Shown: in pieces, positions 19,759-27,647 of the stretch
Layout: each line of letters starts with the position of its first letter
How positions within the stretch are numbered: position 1 is the first letter of the stretch
Source: Bacillota bacterium
GTDB taxonomy: Bacteria > Bacillota > Dethiobacteria > DTU022 > PWGO01
Direction: 5' to 3'
Length of the DNA stretch: 64,000 nucleotides
NCBI GenBank assembly: GCA_012518215.1
Contig: JAAYSV010000029.1
Coordinates: 1-64,000, forward strand
Translations under genes and position numbers: made by a program
The notes under the pieces: generated by a model
Told to the model about the DNA's origin: nothing
What the model saw: only the letters and a program-made list of their open reading frames with translations
The model's database searches: none

Positions 19759-20211
19759 TTATACCGATGGTAAATTGTTCACCGTGTATATTTTGAAATG
19801 GTTTGCTTCCAGCAAGGAGGCGGTAACGCCATGCCCTTCCCGCCATCTTCCCGTAAAACTCCCATCATGAATCCTTCCATAACCGCAGGAAGGGCTACCC
19901 TCTTTGAGGATGATTCCCCTGACCTTCAGCAAGATGGCCATCCTCAGTGTTTCTTCCGCCCCCCGCACGAAATTTGCCGTCACGTCATGGCCTTCCCTTG
20001 TGACCACAGCGGCCCTTCCCTGCAAGACATCATTGCCATCGCCTCCCCTTATCTCCGCAGGCTCCCTCGGAGTGGGGAGGCCTCCCAACTGTTCAGGGCA
20101 GATGGGTATCAAAGCCAATCTATCCCTGCTTTTCAACAACAACCGGCAGGGGCTGGATCCCCCGTCATATCTACTCCTTATCCCCAGAAGGCAGGCACTG
20201 ATCAGATACAT
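19759..20211 (-). CDS. DUF523 (TudS-like) protein
   Basis: A 150-aa DUF523 protein. The family includes TudS, a thiouracil desulfidase that holds a [4Fe-4S] cluster with three cysteines. Here three cysteines sit in the expected motifs: SACLLG (Cys7), ICPEQLGGLPTPR (Cys38) and KEGSPSCG (Cys109). The RYDG, EIRGGDG and GVTASLLE segments are also conserved. Function in this organism is inferred from the family only. RBS AGGAGAG precedes ATG. It lies just upstream of guaB and is divergent from the DUF3786 gene. Confidence 0.85.
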   Translation of the reverse strand: MYLISACLLGIRSRYDGGSSPCRLLLKSRDRLALIPICPEQLGGLPTPREPAEIRGGDGNDVLQGRAAVVTREGHDVTANFVRGAEETLRMAILLKVRGIILKEGSPSCGYGRIHDGSFTGRWREGHGVTASLLEANHFKIYTVNNLPSV

Positions 20212-20338
20212 TTTTGCTCTCTCCTGTCAACTTCTTTTCCAAGCATACCATATTTATAGCCCCCGAAACCCCGATTTTATGCTAATATGAACATGAACCT
20301 GATTTAAAATTTCATTGAATTGGACAGGGAGGCTTGCA

Positions 20339-20968
20339 ATGAACCGCAAAAAGGAAGGTGGTTTCCTGAACCTGGAAACAACCCTGCGTTATGCCATTGA
20401 TGATTTTTCGATCAAGGAACCGTACGATATTGCACGCAAAAGCGCTGTTGAATATGACCAGGACAGAAATTCATTCAGTATCCAGTTGTTGAATAAAAAT
20501 TACAAAGTTTTTCATCCTTCCGGCGAAATCCTTGTCTCCGACGGTGAGAAAGCACCTCTTTATCAAAGCATCATTATCCTGCATTATCTTAACACCGCTG
20601 ATGGGTCCCCGCTGGCGGGTCGATGGATATCATTCCAGGAACTTCCGGGGGGGCAGATCTATGCCAATCCCTTCAACAGAAGAGCTGTTACCCCTTTTGT
20701 GCAAGCTTTCGGTAATTCCGCCGCTTCCTTTGCCCGGGCAGCTGCCAAAATAGGAGGATTCCCCCATGCTCAAACAGGAAAAAACAGCATGGTCATCCCT
20801 GTCATGCCCCGGGTTCCTGTAAATTTTATACTGCATGAAGGAGACGAGGAATTTCCGGCTTCGGCCAATATTCTTTTCGATGCGCATGCAGCAAACTATC
20901 TTCCCACGGAAGACTACGCCCACCTGCCAGCATTGATAATCGGGGAAATGCAGGCAGCCCTGGAATAG
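20339..20968 (+). CDS. DUF3786 domain protein
   Basis: A 209-aa soluble protein resembling the DUF3786 family, which is seen mostly in anaerobes and has no assigned function. Recognisable parts are the N-terminal ETTLRYAIDD segment, the LVSDGEKAPLYQSIIILHYL stretch (about 60-79) with GRWISFQELPGG after it, and the C-terminal VPVNFILHEGDEEFPASANILFD-like region (about 158-181). No signal peptide or membrane segment. ATG at 20339 follows AGGGAGG by 6 nt; the open frame extends to 20315 but lacks an RBS there. It converges with the flavoprotein gene, 15 bp between stop codons. Confidence 0.75.
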   Translation: MNRKKEGGFLNLETTLRYAIDDFSIKEPYDIARKSAVEYDQDRNSFSIQLLNKNYKVFHPSGEILVSDGEKAPLYQSIIILHYLNTADGSPLAGRWISFQELPGGQIYANPFNRRAVTPFVQAFGNSAASFARAAAKIGGFPHAQTGKNSMVIPVMPRVPVNFILHEGDEEFPASANILFDAHAANYLPTEDYAHLPALIIGEMQAALE

Positions 20969-20983
20969 CATGGCCGAACAGGC

Positions 20984-22357
20984 CTAATGCTTGGCCGTAT
21001 CAGCCATGGATCCCGCCGAAGCCCAGAGTGCCTCGGCCTTTCGTTTCCATGTTTCATAGGCAGAGATATCTGCAGGAAATTTCTCGTAGTGTTTCTGAAG
21101 CTTGTCGGCAACCAGCACTGCCCTGATCAGTTCCTTGAGCGTGTGGAGCGAGATATTCCGGGTCAAAACCCCGCCAATTATTTTCAGTACAAGTGATATG
21201 ATGGAACCGATACCCAGGTTGACACCGAAATCCCGGTTCATGTCCGTCATGTCTTTTTCATTGAAAACAATGCCTTTTTTGAACTGGTAATGATTTTCTT
21301 CTGCCGTGCCGTTTACCGCGCCGATGAGTGTAGCCATGATGTAGGCAAATTTCGCACCCTGGCCCCGTTGATAGCGTACATTCGTATTCCACACGCTTCC
21401 GGTGTCGGGATAGCGGCCATCCCGCATCGCATTTGAAAATTCCTCTGCAGCGATCTTGCATAGCACCCATGCGGCGGTAATACCTTCGCCGCTGTACGGT
21501 TTGGTCAAACAGGCAGAATCTCCCAGTACCACAAACCCGTCAGCCACAAAAGAGTAAGGGGGGCGGCGGTATGGGGTAGTCCCTTTTTCGAAATATTGCA
21601 GTTCATGGGGGGGCAGTTCTACCCGGGCCGTGAATTTTTGGTAGATCTCTTCCGCGTATTCAAAGGAAAAGTTGGCGCCGACACCGATTATAGCCCCATC
21701 CGGATCATGCTGGGGGGCAATCCAGGTCTTGTAGAAAGGCCAGTTGGTTGTAATGTCAACACGGTCGGTTTCCGGATTTTTCAGTTTTACGTAGCGCAAG
21801 ATCACATAAAATTTGCTGTCGGGGCCGATCTCGAAATTTTCCACCCCGTAGCCGTCCCCGAGCTTGCGGCGCACTTCCGAGGAGATGCCCGAAGCATCGG
21901 CAACCAGCCTTGAAGACACCTCATGAATGTTACCGCCTTGCCTTAGCTTTGCTCCTTCAATCCGACCCCGGGAATAAACAAAATCCACAAACTCGGTCTC
22001 GTATGCGTATTCAACCCCGAATCCTTCCGCCCATCGGGCCAGTCTGGCCAGAAACAACGGCAGATGCATGACCACGAAAGGGTAATCCGTCCGCTTGGGA
22101 TATTGATCAAACGCTGATTTGCTGATCGCATATTTGAAAACACCCACATAGTCCTCGTCGGTAGCCGAAGGAACGGGTACATCAAACTCCTCGAACAGTT
22201 CTTCATCGATGTGGAATATGTCAAGACGTTGGCCCAAATTTTCTTTGGCCGCTTTTTCAGCCACCAGAACTTTGTATCCCCGGGCAGCCATCAACTTTGC
22301 AAAATATGTCCCGGCCGTACCGGCTCCAACAACGATGACATCGTAACTTTTTTCCAT
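20984..22357 (-). CDS. FAD-dependent oxidoreductase, geranylgeranyl-reductase/FixC-like
   Basis: A 457-aa flavoprotein. The N-terminal Rossmann motif DVIVVGAGTAGTYFAKLM (6-23) with an acidic residue at the end of beta-2 (VAEK), the middle ADASGISS segment (about 165-172) and GDSACLTKPYSGEGI (about 284-298) fit the geranylgeranyl reductase/FixC-like group. The C-terminal ~100 residues are hydrophobic and helical and could lie on the membrane. Substrate unknown; a prenyl-lipid or quinone role is only one possibility. RBS GGGGGGAAAG precedes ATG. It stands alone between bofA and DUF3786. Confidence 0.75.
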   Translation of the reverse strand: MEKSYDVIVVGAGTAGTYFAKLMAARGYKVLVAEKAAKENLGQRLDIFHIDEELFEEFDVPVPSATDEDYVGVFKYAISKSAFDQYPKRTDYPFVVMHLPLFLARLARWAEGFGVEYAYETEFVDFVYSRGRIEGAKLRQGGNIHEVSSRLVADASGISSEVRRKLGDGYGVENFEIGPDSKFYVILRYVKLKNPETDRVDITTNWPFYKTWIAPQHDPDGAIIGVGANFSFEYAEEIYQKFTARVELPPHELQYFEKGTTPYRRPPYSFVADGFVVLGDSACLTKPYSGEGITAAWVLCKIAAEEFSNAMRDGRYPDTGSVWNTNVRYQRGQGAKFAYIMATLIGAVNGTAEENHYQFKKGIVFNEKDMTDMNRDFGVNLGIGSIISLVLKIIGGVLTRNISLHTLKELIRAVLVADKLQKHYEKFPADISAYETWKRKAEALWASAGSMADTAKH

Positions 22358-22657
22358 ATTCGACTTTCCCCCCGTTCCGATTTTGGCAAGGGCACCACCG
22401 GTAAGTTCGAGTCAGGGTTACCCGATTCCTTCTTTGACGGCCTGGAATCCAAACAGGATTTTTCGCCTCCGGAAGTTTTACATTTTGATCCACCATCCGG
22501 GGTTCGATTCCCTGAAAAGAATCAAGAAACGGACCATGAATTCCCGGAAGATAGAATCTGGCGGAGCAGGGATTGAATCCAGATCATCATCAAGATGAAG
22601 GGCCTCGCCGATAACGCGGGGCCCTTCATTGCAGTGCGCGGCAAAAACAAAGTGATT
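22358..22657. other. Intergenic gap between bofA and the flavoprotein
   Basis: No gene is supported here. The gap holds a strong hairpin near the bofA end (22595-22629) and an isolated tRNA T-arm-like sequence at 22498-22514. No convincing promoter hexamers for the flavoprotein gene are visible. Confidence 0.5.
22595..22629 (-). terminator. Hairpin after bofA
   Basis: ATGAAGGGCC (22595-22604) pairs with GGCCCTTCAT (22620-22629) in a strong stem 28 bp past the bofA stop. No T-run follows, so termination strength is uncertain. Confidence 0.45.
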
Positions 22658-22927
22658 TTACAATATCAGTTGCAGGCAGACAAGCAGAACCAGTCCCGGC
22701 ACCCCCATCAGTCCAACCAGCAAACCTGTAACCAGGTTGACCCCGATGGAAATTCCCCAGAAAGAGGCCAGGAAATTGAAGATAACCAGGATTATCAGTC
22801 CCCCCGCAACATGCACCAGCAGACGAAAAAACCAGCGCAGGGGATGATAAAGCAATCTGGCCAGTACATAGATGACCAGAATGCTAAAAATAACAGTCAA
22901 AGCAATACTGATATGCAGGTCCGACAT
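22658..22927 (-). CDS. bofA: BofA family pro-sigmaK processing inhibitor
   Basis: Integral membrane protein that, in B. subtilis, inhibits the SpoIVFB protease and so delays pro-sigmaK processing during sporulation. The 89-aa sequence is almost wholly hydrophobic, with two or three membrane spans and the family motif near the C-terminus: GISIGVNLVTGLLVGLMGVPG (about 58-78). Adjacent yaaL, 6 bp upstream, and recR nearby match the B. subtilis order recR-yaaL-bofA, which supports the call. Confidence 0.88.
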   Translation of the reverse strand: MSDLHISIALTVIFSILVIYVLARLLYHPLRWFFRLLVHVAGGLIILVIFNFLASFWGISIGVNLVTGLLVGLMGVPGLVLLVCLQLIL

Positions 22928-22933
22928 TTACAA

Positions 22934-23230
22934 TCAACCTCCCATGCTGATCATATCCGCATACATATCCGGACTGGCGAACAGATACCCCTGCCTCTTG
23001 GCTTTTTGATAGAGGTACACATATTTTTTTTCAGCTGCACATACAGCATATATGGCGTAATCAACAAGTTCACTTTCATTCACCTGATCAAAGTAATTCC
23101 GGGCCTCTTCCCATTCCTGGTGTGCTTTTTTTATGATGCCCAGAAATTCTCTGGCTTCCTTTTCCGCCGGTGTTTCCCGCGGGAAGAAGTGCTTGGACAA
23201 TTTTTTTGCCCACCGAATCAAGAAACGCAT
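22934..23230 (-). CDS. yaaL: YaaL-like DUF2508 protein
   Basis: A 98-aa, mainly helical cytoplasmic protein of the DUF2508 family, function unknown. The FLGIIKKAHQEWEEARNYFDQV segment (about 29-50) followed by DYAIYAVCAAEKKYVYLYQKAKRQG-like sequence (about 57-81) is typical. Located between recR and bofA as in B. subtilis. RBS GGAGG lies 4 nt before ATG. A terminator at 23304-23328 separates it from the upstream operon, so yaaL-bofA should have their own promoter in 23231-23300; none is clear-cut. Confidence 0.85.
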   Translation of the reverse strand: MRFLIRWAKKLSKHFFPRETPAEKEAREFLGIIKKAHQEWEEARNYFDQVNESELVDYAIYAVCAAEKKYVYLYQKAKRQGYLFASPDMYADMISMGG

Positions 23231-23303
23231 GGCGCCTCCCTCCCCGTTGATAATATCTATGCACCGTATAAAACATTAATTCCTGGGGGAATCAGAAAAC
23301 ACC

Positions 23304-23328
23304 ATAAAAAAAACAGGTTTCAACCTGC
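23304..23328 (-). terminator. Intrinsic terminator of the dnaX-recR-DUF1287 operon
   Basis: Minus-strand AGCAGGTT/AACCTG hairpin (within 23313-23329) is followed by eight T residues. Confidence 0.8.
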
Positions 23329-23375
23329 TTCGTCAAATCGTCACTCTGCCCGTTCAGCCAAAAAAAGAGGCCATT

Positions 23376-24059
23376 TCATGGCCGGTAATCAAAACGGTAA
23401 TGCCCCGTGATCCCGTGCGTCCCGTGCCAGTGTATCAGAACATCTTCCTCCCGCACCGGTTGCCCGGCATTGTGAATCAGATACGTGATTCCATCGATGT
23501 TGCGCCTGTCCGAAATAATACCGATATGATTGTAGTTTTCTCCAAAGATAACGATATCCCCTGGCTGCCATTGCTCGATTGCGTAAGGATCAAGGGTCAG
23601 GGAGCGGGCATGTCGTTCAAAAAACACTTTCAAGTTGGGCACCCTTCTGAAATCGATATTTTGATCCGGCTTGCCATCAACGCGCGGATACATCGATAAA
23701 TTATTTTCTATATCTTCATCAACCATCTCTTTCAGTGAATATCCCGCGCTGGCAAATGCCCGCCAGACCAGATCAGTGCAGACGCCTTCATCTTCCGGGG
23801 GATAACCGCCCGCATAATAAAGACTCCTGTAGCGGGGCCTTCTGGAGGCATCTTTCCTTGCCCCGTGCAGAATATCGGTATAGTCATCAACGCCGTTATG
23901 GTTATAATCATTCTTGCTGTATATGGTTTCGATCCCAAAATCTTCGGCTCTGTAGAACCTGCGTGGAAGCAAGTTAAAGCAAGAAAGGACAGCGAGTACG
24001 AAAAAAGAAGTGGTGATCAGAACAACGATTGATAATAAAACAAATTTCTTTTTTTTCAT
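23376..24059 (-). CDS. DUF1287 exported/membrane-anchored protein
   Basis: A 227-aa protein of the DUF1287 family (E. coli YijF is a member), predicted NlpC/P60-like fold; enzymatic role unproven. An N-terminal hydrophobic segment (about 6-31) should export or anchor it. Family motifs are GVCTDLVWRAFASAGY (about 92-107), NIDFRRVPNLKVFF (about 134-147), WQPGDIVIFGENYNHIGIIS (about 164-183) and the terminal GHYRF. Ahead of the domain, DYNHNGVDDYTD (about 51-62) resembles an EF-hand or dockerin calcium loop. It lies 21 bp after recR, in a place with no counterpart in B. subtilis. Confidence 0.82.
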   Translation of the reverse strand: MKKKKFVLLSIVVLITTSFFVLAVLSCFNLLPRRFYRAEDFGIETIYSKNDYNHNGVDDYTDILHGARKDASRRPRYRSLYYAGGYPPEDEGVCTDLVWRAFASAGYSLKEMVDEDIENNLSMYPRVDGKPDQNIDFRRVPNLKVFFERHARSLTLDPYAIEQWQPGDIVIFGENYNHIGIISDRRNIDGITYLIHNAGQPVREEDVLIHWHGTHGITGHYRFDYRP

Positions 24060-24080
24060 CGTTTGCCGAAGTAAAGCCTG

Positions 24081-24680
24081 TCATATTTCTACTCTGCCTG
24101 CCAATGAACGACCCATGGTCTGCACATCGGCATACTCCAGATCGCCACCTACAGGCAGGCCAAAAGCAATCCGGGTAACTTTCACGCCCAGGGGTTTAAG
24201 GTTGCGGGCAATGAAAACAGCCGTGGCATCCCCTTCCACATTGGGATTGGTAGCAACGATAACTTCCTTGACCTCCCCCGAGGCAACTCTCTCTTTCAAT
24301 AGTGGTATTCTCAACTCCTCGGGTCCGATCCCATCCAGGGGCGAGAGGGCTCCGTGCAAAACATGATAACGCCCACGATAATGCCCCGTCTTCTCGACGA
24401 CCATCACATCATGCGGGTGTTGAACCACACAGATGATGGATTGGTCACGCCGGGCATCCGTGCACAAGTTGCAGGGGTCATTTTCGGTAAAACCGGCACA
24501 GATGGAACAATAACGTATTTTTTTTCGTGCCCGGACCATGGCCCTGGCCATCTGCTCGGCCTCCTCCGGGGGCCGCGACAACAGGAAGAAAACAAGGCGC
24601 TGCGCAGTCTTCGGCCCTATCCCCGGAAAACGGCAGAACATTTCTATCAGATTCTGCAATGATGGCGGATAGTTCATCAT
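24081..24680 (-). CDS. recR: Recombination protein RecR
   Basis: Toprim-fold ring protein that acts with RecO to load RecA at gaps. The 199-aa protein has a helix-hairpin-helix (FPGIGPKTAQRL, about 18-29), a C4 zinc finger (Cys58, 61, 70, 73) and the Toprim domain with VVEKTGHYRGRYHVLHG and the ATNPNVEGDATA motif. Start ATG (two consecutive Met codons) after GAGGGG. Operon dnaX-ebfC-recR as in most Firmicutes. Confidence 0.97.
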   Translation of the reverse strand: MMNYPPSLQNLIEMFCRFPGIGPKTAQRLVFFLLSRPPEEAEQMARAMVRARKKIRYCSICAGFTENDPCNLCTDARRDQSIICVVQHPHDVMVVEKTGHYRGRYHVLHGALSPLDGIGPEELRIPLLKERVASGEVKEVIVATNPNVEGDATAVFIARNLKPLGVKVTRIAFGLPVGGDLEYADVQTMGRSLAGRVEI

Positions 24681-24718
24681 CGATCCCCTCTATCGAGCCC
24701 TACCGTTATATTCATAAA

Positions 24719-25033
24719 TCACAGCAACCCCGGGGGAAGTTCCATTCCACCGGTTACTTTTTTCATCTCCTCGGCAGTGACCGCATCCACCCGGTCCATA
24801 ACCTCGTTTACCGCTGCTACAATCAGATCCTCCAACATCTCCGGATCATCCGGATCAATCGCTTCCGGAGCGATGGAAACAGAAAGCAGTTTCTTGGCCC
24901 CGCTGGCGACCACACGCACCGCGCCACCGCCGCTGGTGGCTTCGATCTCTCTTTCCGCAATCTCTTCCTGCATTCTCATTACCTTGTTCTGAACTTGCTG
25001 GAGCTGTTTCATCATCTTCCCCAAATTGGCCAT
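24719..25033 (-). CDS. ebfC: Nucleoid-associated protein, YbaB/EbfC family
   Basis: Small dimeric DNA-binding protein. The 104-aa sequence has the family MANLGKMMKQLQQVQNKVMRMQEEIAE-type N-terminal coiled coil (1-27) and the core GGGAVRVVASG (about 35-45) with DPEMLEDLIVAAVNEV (about 63-78). RBS GGGGAGG precedes ATG by 7 nt. It stands between dnaX and recR with gaps of 26 and 38 bp, as in B. subtilis (yaaK). Confidence 0.96.
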   Translation of the reverse strand: MANLGKMMKQLQQVQNKVMRMQEEIAEREIEATSGGGAVRVVASGAKKLLSVSIAPEAIDPDDPEMLEDLIVAAVNEVMDRVDAVTAEEMKKVTGGMELPPGLL

Positions 25034-25059
25034 CTGGTAACCTCCCCTTGATAGTAAAA

Positions 25060-26907
25060 TCAGTTTTCGCTTTCAATTATCTTGCCCTTGAATAACTTCA
25101 AAGCCTCATTCAATATCAAATCGTCCCCGGCCTCTGCCTTTTTTGCAGAACTGCCCCGGTACCCCCTGGCTTCTTTCTCCGCGGAATGCGATTTTTCAGC
25201 CGCCGATGTCACCGCGGGCCTGGCTTCTTCCGGGCCCGGCGGCGGTTCTTTTTCCAATTCGCCTTCGGGAATACCATCGGGCGATCCGGGCCTGTCTTCT
25301 TCCCCGTCCCGGGAAGAAATCCGGGGTTCCAGCTTGATACGGATCTTCTTGCCCGCCAATTGAGCCGCAACCCCTTCCAGCAGCCTCAGCCGCCCCGGTT
25401 CGGTCAATTTGCCTTTCAAAAAATCCAGATTGCTATCATACGAAAGGGTAAGAACTCCACGGGTCAACGATACGGGGTGGACCATCTCGAGCAGAGTCAA
25501 TGTGCTGATCCCTTTTTTCTTCTCCCTGAGAAGCCCGACTATCGCAGCATGAAGTTTGCCTGCCGATGAAAGGGGATCGCCGCCAGAGGAAACGCCCCCG
25601 GAAGAAGGGGTAACCTTCTCTTTTTCGTCTGCACGGGGCAATTTTTCCACGGCGATCTCCCCGGCTGTTTCAACATCCGCGGCCATCTTGCCGTTCTTCT
25701 CCACTTCCTGCAAGTCAGCATCCGGATCAGATGATTTCTGCTCCGCCCCGGCGTTGACAGATCCTTTTTCCAGTTTTTCAATCCTTTGTATCAGACGTCT
25801 CATGGATTTGTCCATGGCATTGCTTTTTGCCACTTTCAACATATTCAAGAAAAGTGTTTCCAGTATAAAAAAAGCATGCTCGGCAAAACGTATCTCACCG
25901 GTTGTCTCATGCAGCAATGAAATCATCTCCAGCAAGACGTCATCCGAGAATATATTGCTGTATTGCTTCAAATATTTTTCATATCTTTTATCTTCGAGGG
26001 CCTCCAATCCCGCCGACTGGACTACCAGCAGTTGCTTGAAAAAGATGATCTGTTCCTTGAGAAACAAATAGAGATCCTTCCCCCCGAAGGCAATCTCCCG
26101 GGCCGCTGCCAGCCCGCCCACGATATCCTCCTTTACCAGGGCCTCCACCACCCGTCCCACCGCTTCTTCCCTGGCCAGCCCCGTCAGAATATAGACGTTT
26201 TCGGCCATGACCTTGCCTTCTCCGAGAGCATGAGCCTGTTCCAGCAATCCAAGAGCATCCCTCATCGCCCCTTCAGACAGCCGGGCAATGAGCCGGAGCG
26301 CCTCCTCCTCGAAAGGCCAATCTTCCTTGCGGGCCACTTCCGCCATTCTCTCTTTTATTTCCTCCGAGGTCAGAAGGCGGAAGTCAAGACGCTGACAGCG
26401 CGAGATCACCGTGGAGGGCAATCTGGAAGGATCCGTGGTGGCCAGGATAAAAATAACGCCCGGGGGCGGCTCTTCAAGTGTCTTCAACAGGGCATTGAAA
26501 GCTTCATGGGTAAGCATGTGTACCTCATCGATGATATAAACCTTGTACTGCCCCTGGGTGGCAACATACCGTGTTTTTTCTCTCAAATCACGCACCTCAT
26601 CGATGCCACGGTTCGAAGCAGCGTCAAGTTCCTGCACATCCATCGAAGAACCTTCCATGATCTGTCTGCAGGAGGAACATTCGCCACAGGGTTCTGCCTC
26701 TTGCGAGAGGTTGGGACAGTTGACGGCACGGGCAATAATCTTGGCAACTGTTGTTTTTCCCGTGCCCCTTGGCCCACAAAACAGGTAAGCGTGGGAAACA
26801 TTGCCACGCAAAAGCGCATTCTGAAGCGTGCGCGTGATATGTTCCTGGCCGACTATCTGATTGAATTTTAGGGGACGCCAGCGCCGATACAAACTACGGT
26901 AAGACAC
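25060..26907 (-). CDS. dnaX: DNA polymerase III subunits gamma/tau
   Basis: Clamp-loader ATPase that also links polymerase and helicase. I place the start at GTG 26907, giving SYRSLYRRWRP as in homologues and a 615-aa protein, with GGAGG 12 nt upstream. The frame stays open to 27132, but that extension is the SRP RNA gene read as protein. Motifs are GPRGTGKTT (45-53), a zinc cluster CGECSSC (74-80), DEVHMLT, and SRCQRLDFR. The tail from about 380 is poorly conserved and charged. No A-rich programmed-frameshift site is evident by eye. First gene of the ebfC-recR operon. Confidence 0.96.
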   Translation of the reverse strand: MSYRSLYRRWRPLKFNQIVGQEHITRTLQNALLRGNVSHAYLFCGPRGTGKTTVAKIIARAVNCPNLSQEAEPCGECSSCRQIMEGSSMDVQELDAASNRGIDEVRDLREKTRYVATQGQYKVYIIDEVHMLTHEAFNALLKTLEEPPPGVIFILATTDPSRLPSTVISRCQRLDFRLLTSEEIKERMAEVARKEDWPFEEEALRLIARLSEGAMRDALGLLEQAHALGEGKVMAENVYILTGLAREEAVGRVVEALVKEDIVGGLAAAREIAFGGKDLYLFLKEQIIFFKQLLVVQSAGLEALEDKRYEKYLKQYSNIFSDDVLLEMISLLHETTGEIRFAEHAFFILETLFLNMLKVAKSNAMDKSMRRLIQRIEKLEKGSVNAGAEQKSSDPDADLQEVEKNGKMAADVETAGEIAVEKLPRADEKEKVTPSSGGVSSGGDPLSSAGKLHAAIVGLLREKKKGISTLTLLEMVHPVSLTRGVLTLSYDSNLDFLKGKLTEPGRLRLLEGVAAQLAGKKIRIKLEPRISSRDGEEDRPGSPDGIPEGELEKEPPPGPEEARPAVTSAAEKSHSAEKEARGYRGSSAKKAEAGDDLILNEALKLFKGKIIESEN

Positions 26908-26968
26908 CTTTTGATGGATCCTCCTGTACAGCGAATCTTTCAGCCAAAATGGAAAAAGATACAATTTA

Positions 26969-27238
26969 GGCCGTGCACCTGCCTTTGTCCTCCGTCTCCA
27001 GGCGGAACCCGGGCAGTTAACTCCGGTTCGGCTACCCCGTGGCACCCGCAACATCTCACTTACCGCTGCTTCCTCCCGGACCTGACGGGATTTATGAGCT
27101 TGCGCCGCACAGGACCGAACTTTCTTCGTCACTTTCCCGAGGCAGCCCTGGGGACCAAAGAGCCCGAGGGCAGGAATTAAACCCCGCTATAGCGGATTGC
27201 GGGTACAGGACACCGCTACCTTCCCGTCTAGCACGACC
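26969..27238 (-). ncRNA. ffs: Signal recognition particle RNA, large Bacillus type
   Basis: About 270 nt. The 5' segment GTGCTAGACGGGAAGGTAGC, the Alu-type CCTGTACCCGCAATCCGCT, the conserved SRP54-binding core GTCAGGTCCGGGAGGAAGCAGC (27070-27091 area) and the 3' GGTGCACGG are all present. The ends pair perfectly: GGTCGTGC (27231-27238) with GCACGGCC (26969-26976). The apical tetraloop reads GGGA rather than the common GGAA. It lies just before dnaX, as scr does in B. subtilis, and its 5' end is 9 nt from the CCA of tRNA-Ser(GGA), so both probably come from one precursor. Confidence 0.95.
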
Positions 27239-27247
27239 CAAAAACAA

Positions 27248-27342
27248 TGGCGGAGAGAGAGGGATTCGAACCCTCGAGACGAGGTTTTGCCCCATCTACT
27301 CGCTTTCCAGGCGAGCGCCTTCGTCCACTCAGCCATCTCTCC
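27248..27342 (-). tRNA. tRNA-Ser(GGA)
   Basis: A 95-nt class II tRNA with long variable arm. The anticodon loop CTGGAAA gives anticodon GGA (bases 27306-27308); T-arm GGTTCGAATCC and encoded CCA (27248-27250) are present. Confidence 0.96.
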
Positions 27343-27373
27343 ATACAAAGCAATTTGCCTCCTGGCACCATTC

Positions 27374-27402
27374 AGTATAACACTTTGCCTTGCTGTATTC
27401 AA
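27374..27402 (-). promoter_or_regulatory. SigmaA-type promoter of tRNA-Ser(GGA)-SRP RNA
   Basis: Minus-strand TTGAAT (27397-27402), 17 bp, TATACT (27374-27379), about 25 bp before the mature tRNA. The 27343-27647 gap otherwise holds only the divergent promoter of the 5'-nucleotidase gene. Confidence 0.75.
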
Positions 27403-27583
27403 CAGGCCGGACTCGTGAATCGGCTCCGTACAAACCACTTTATTTTTGCCGGGATCCCCGCTTTTTATTGCATGAACCCGACGCGGACACCGCCACATAT
27501 GAAGCAAACAGGATTTGCGTGGCGGCTTCAAAAAACCTGAACGGAAACATGGGAAATCTCCCCCCGCCACCCTGCAGTCAACT

Positions 27584-27611
27584 TTGAAAGATGATGCTAC
27601 AATGTTATAAT
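27584..27611 (+). promoter_or_regulatory. SigmaA-type promoter of the 5'-nucleotidase gene
   Basis: Plus-strand TTGAAA (27584-27589), 16 bp, TATAAT (27606-27611), 36 bp before the start codon. Confidence 0.75.
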
Positions 27612-27647
27612 AATTTATAAAAGATTAGGAGAGGTGTGTGATCATTC

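Noticed and set aside
26908-27132. In-frame 75-codon N-terminal extension of dnaX
   Set aside because: This stretch is the SRP RNA gene; homologues begin at SYRSLYRRWRP and the RBS fits GTG 26907.
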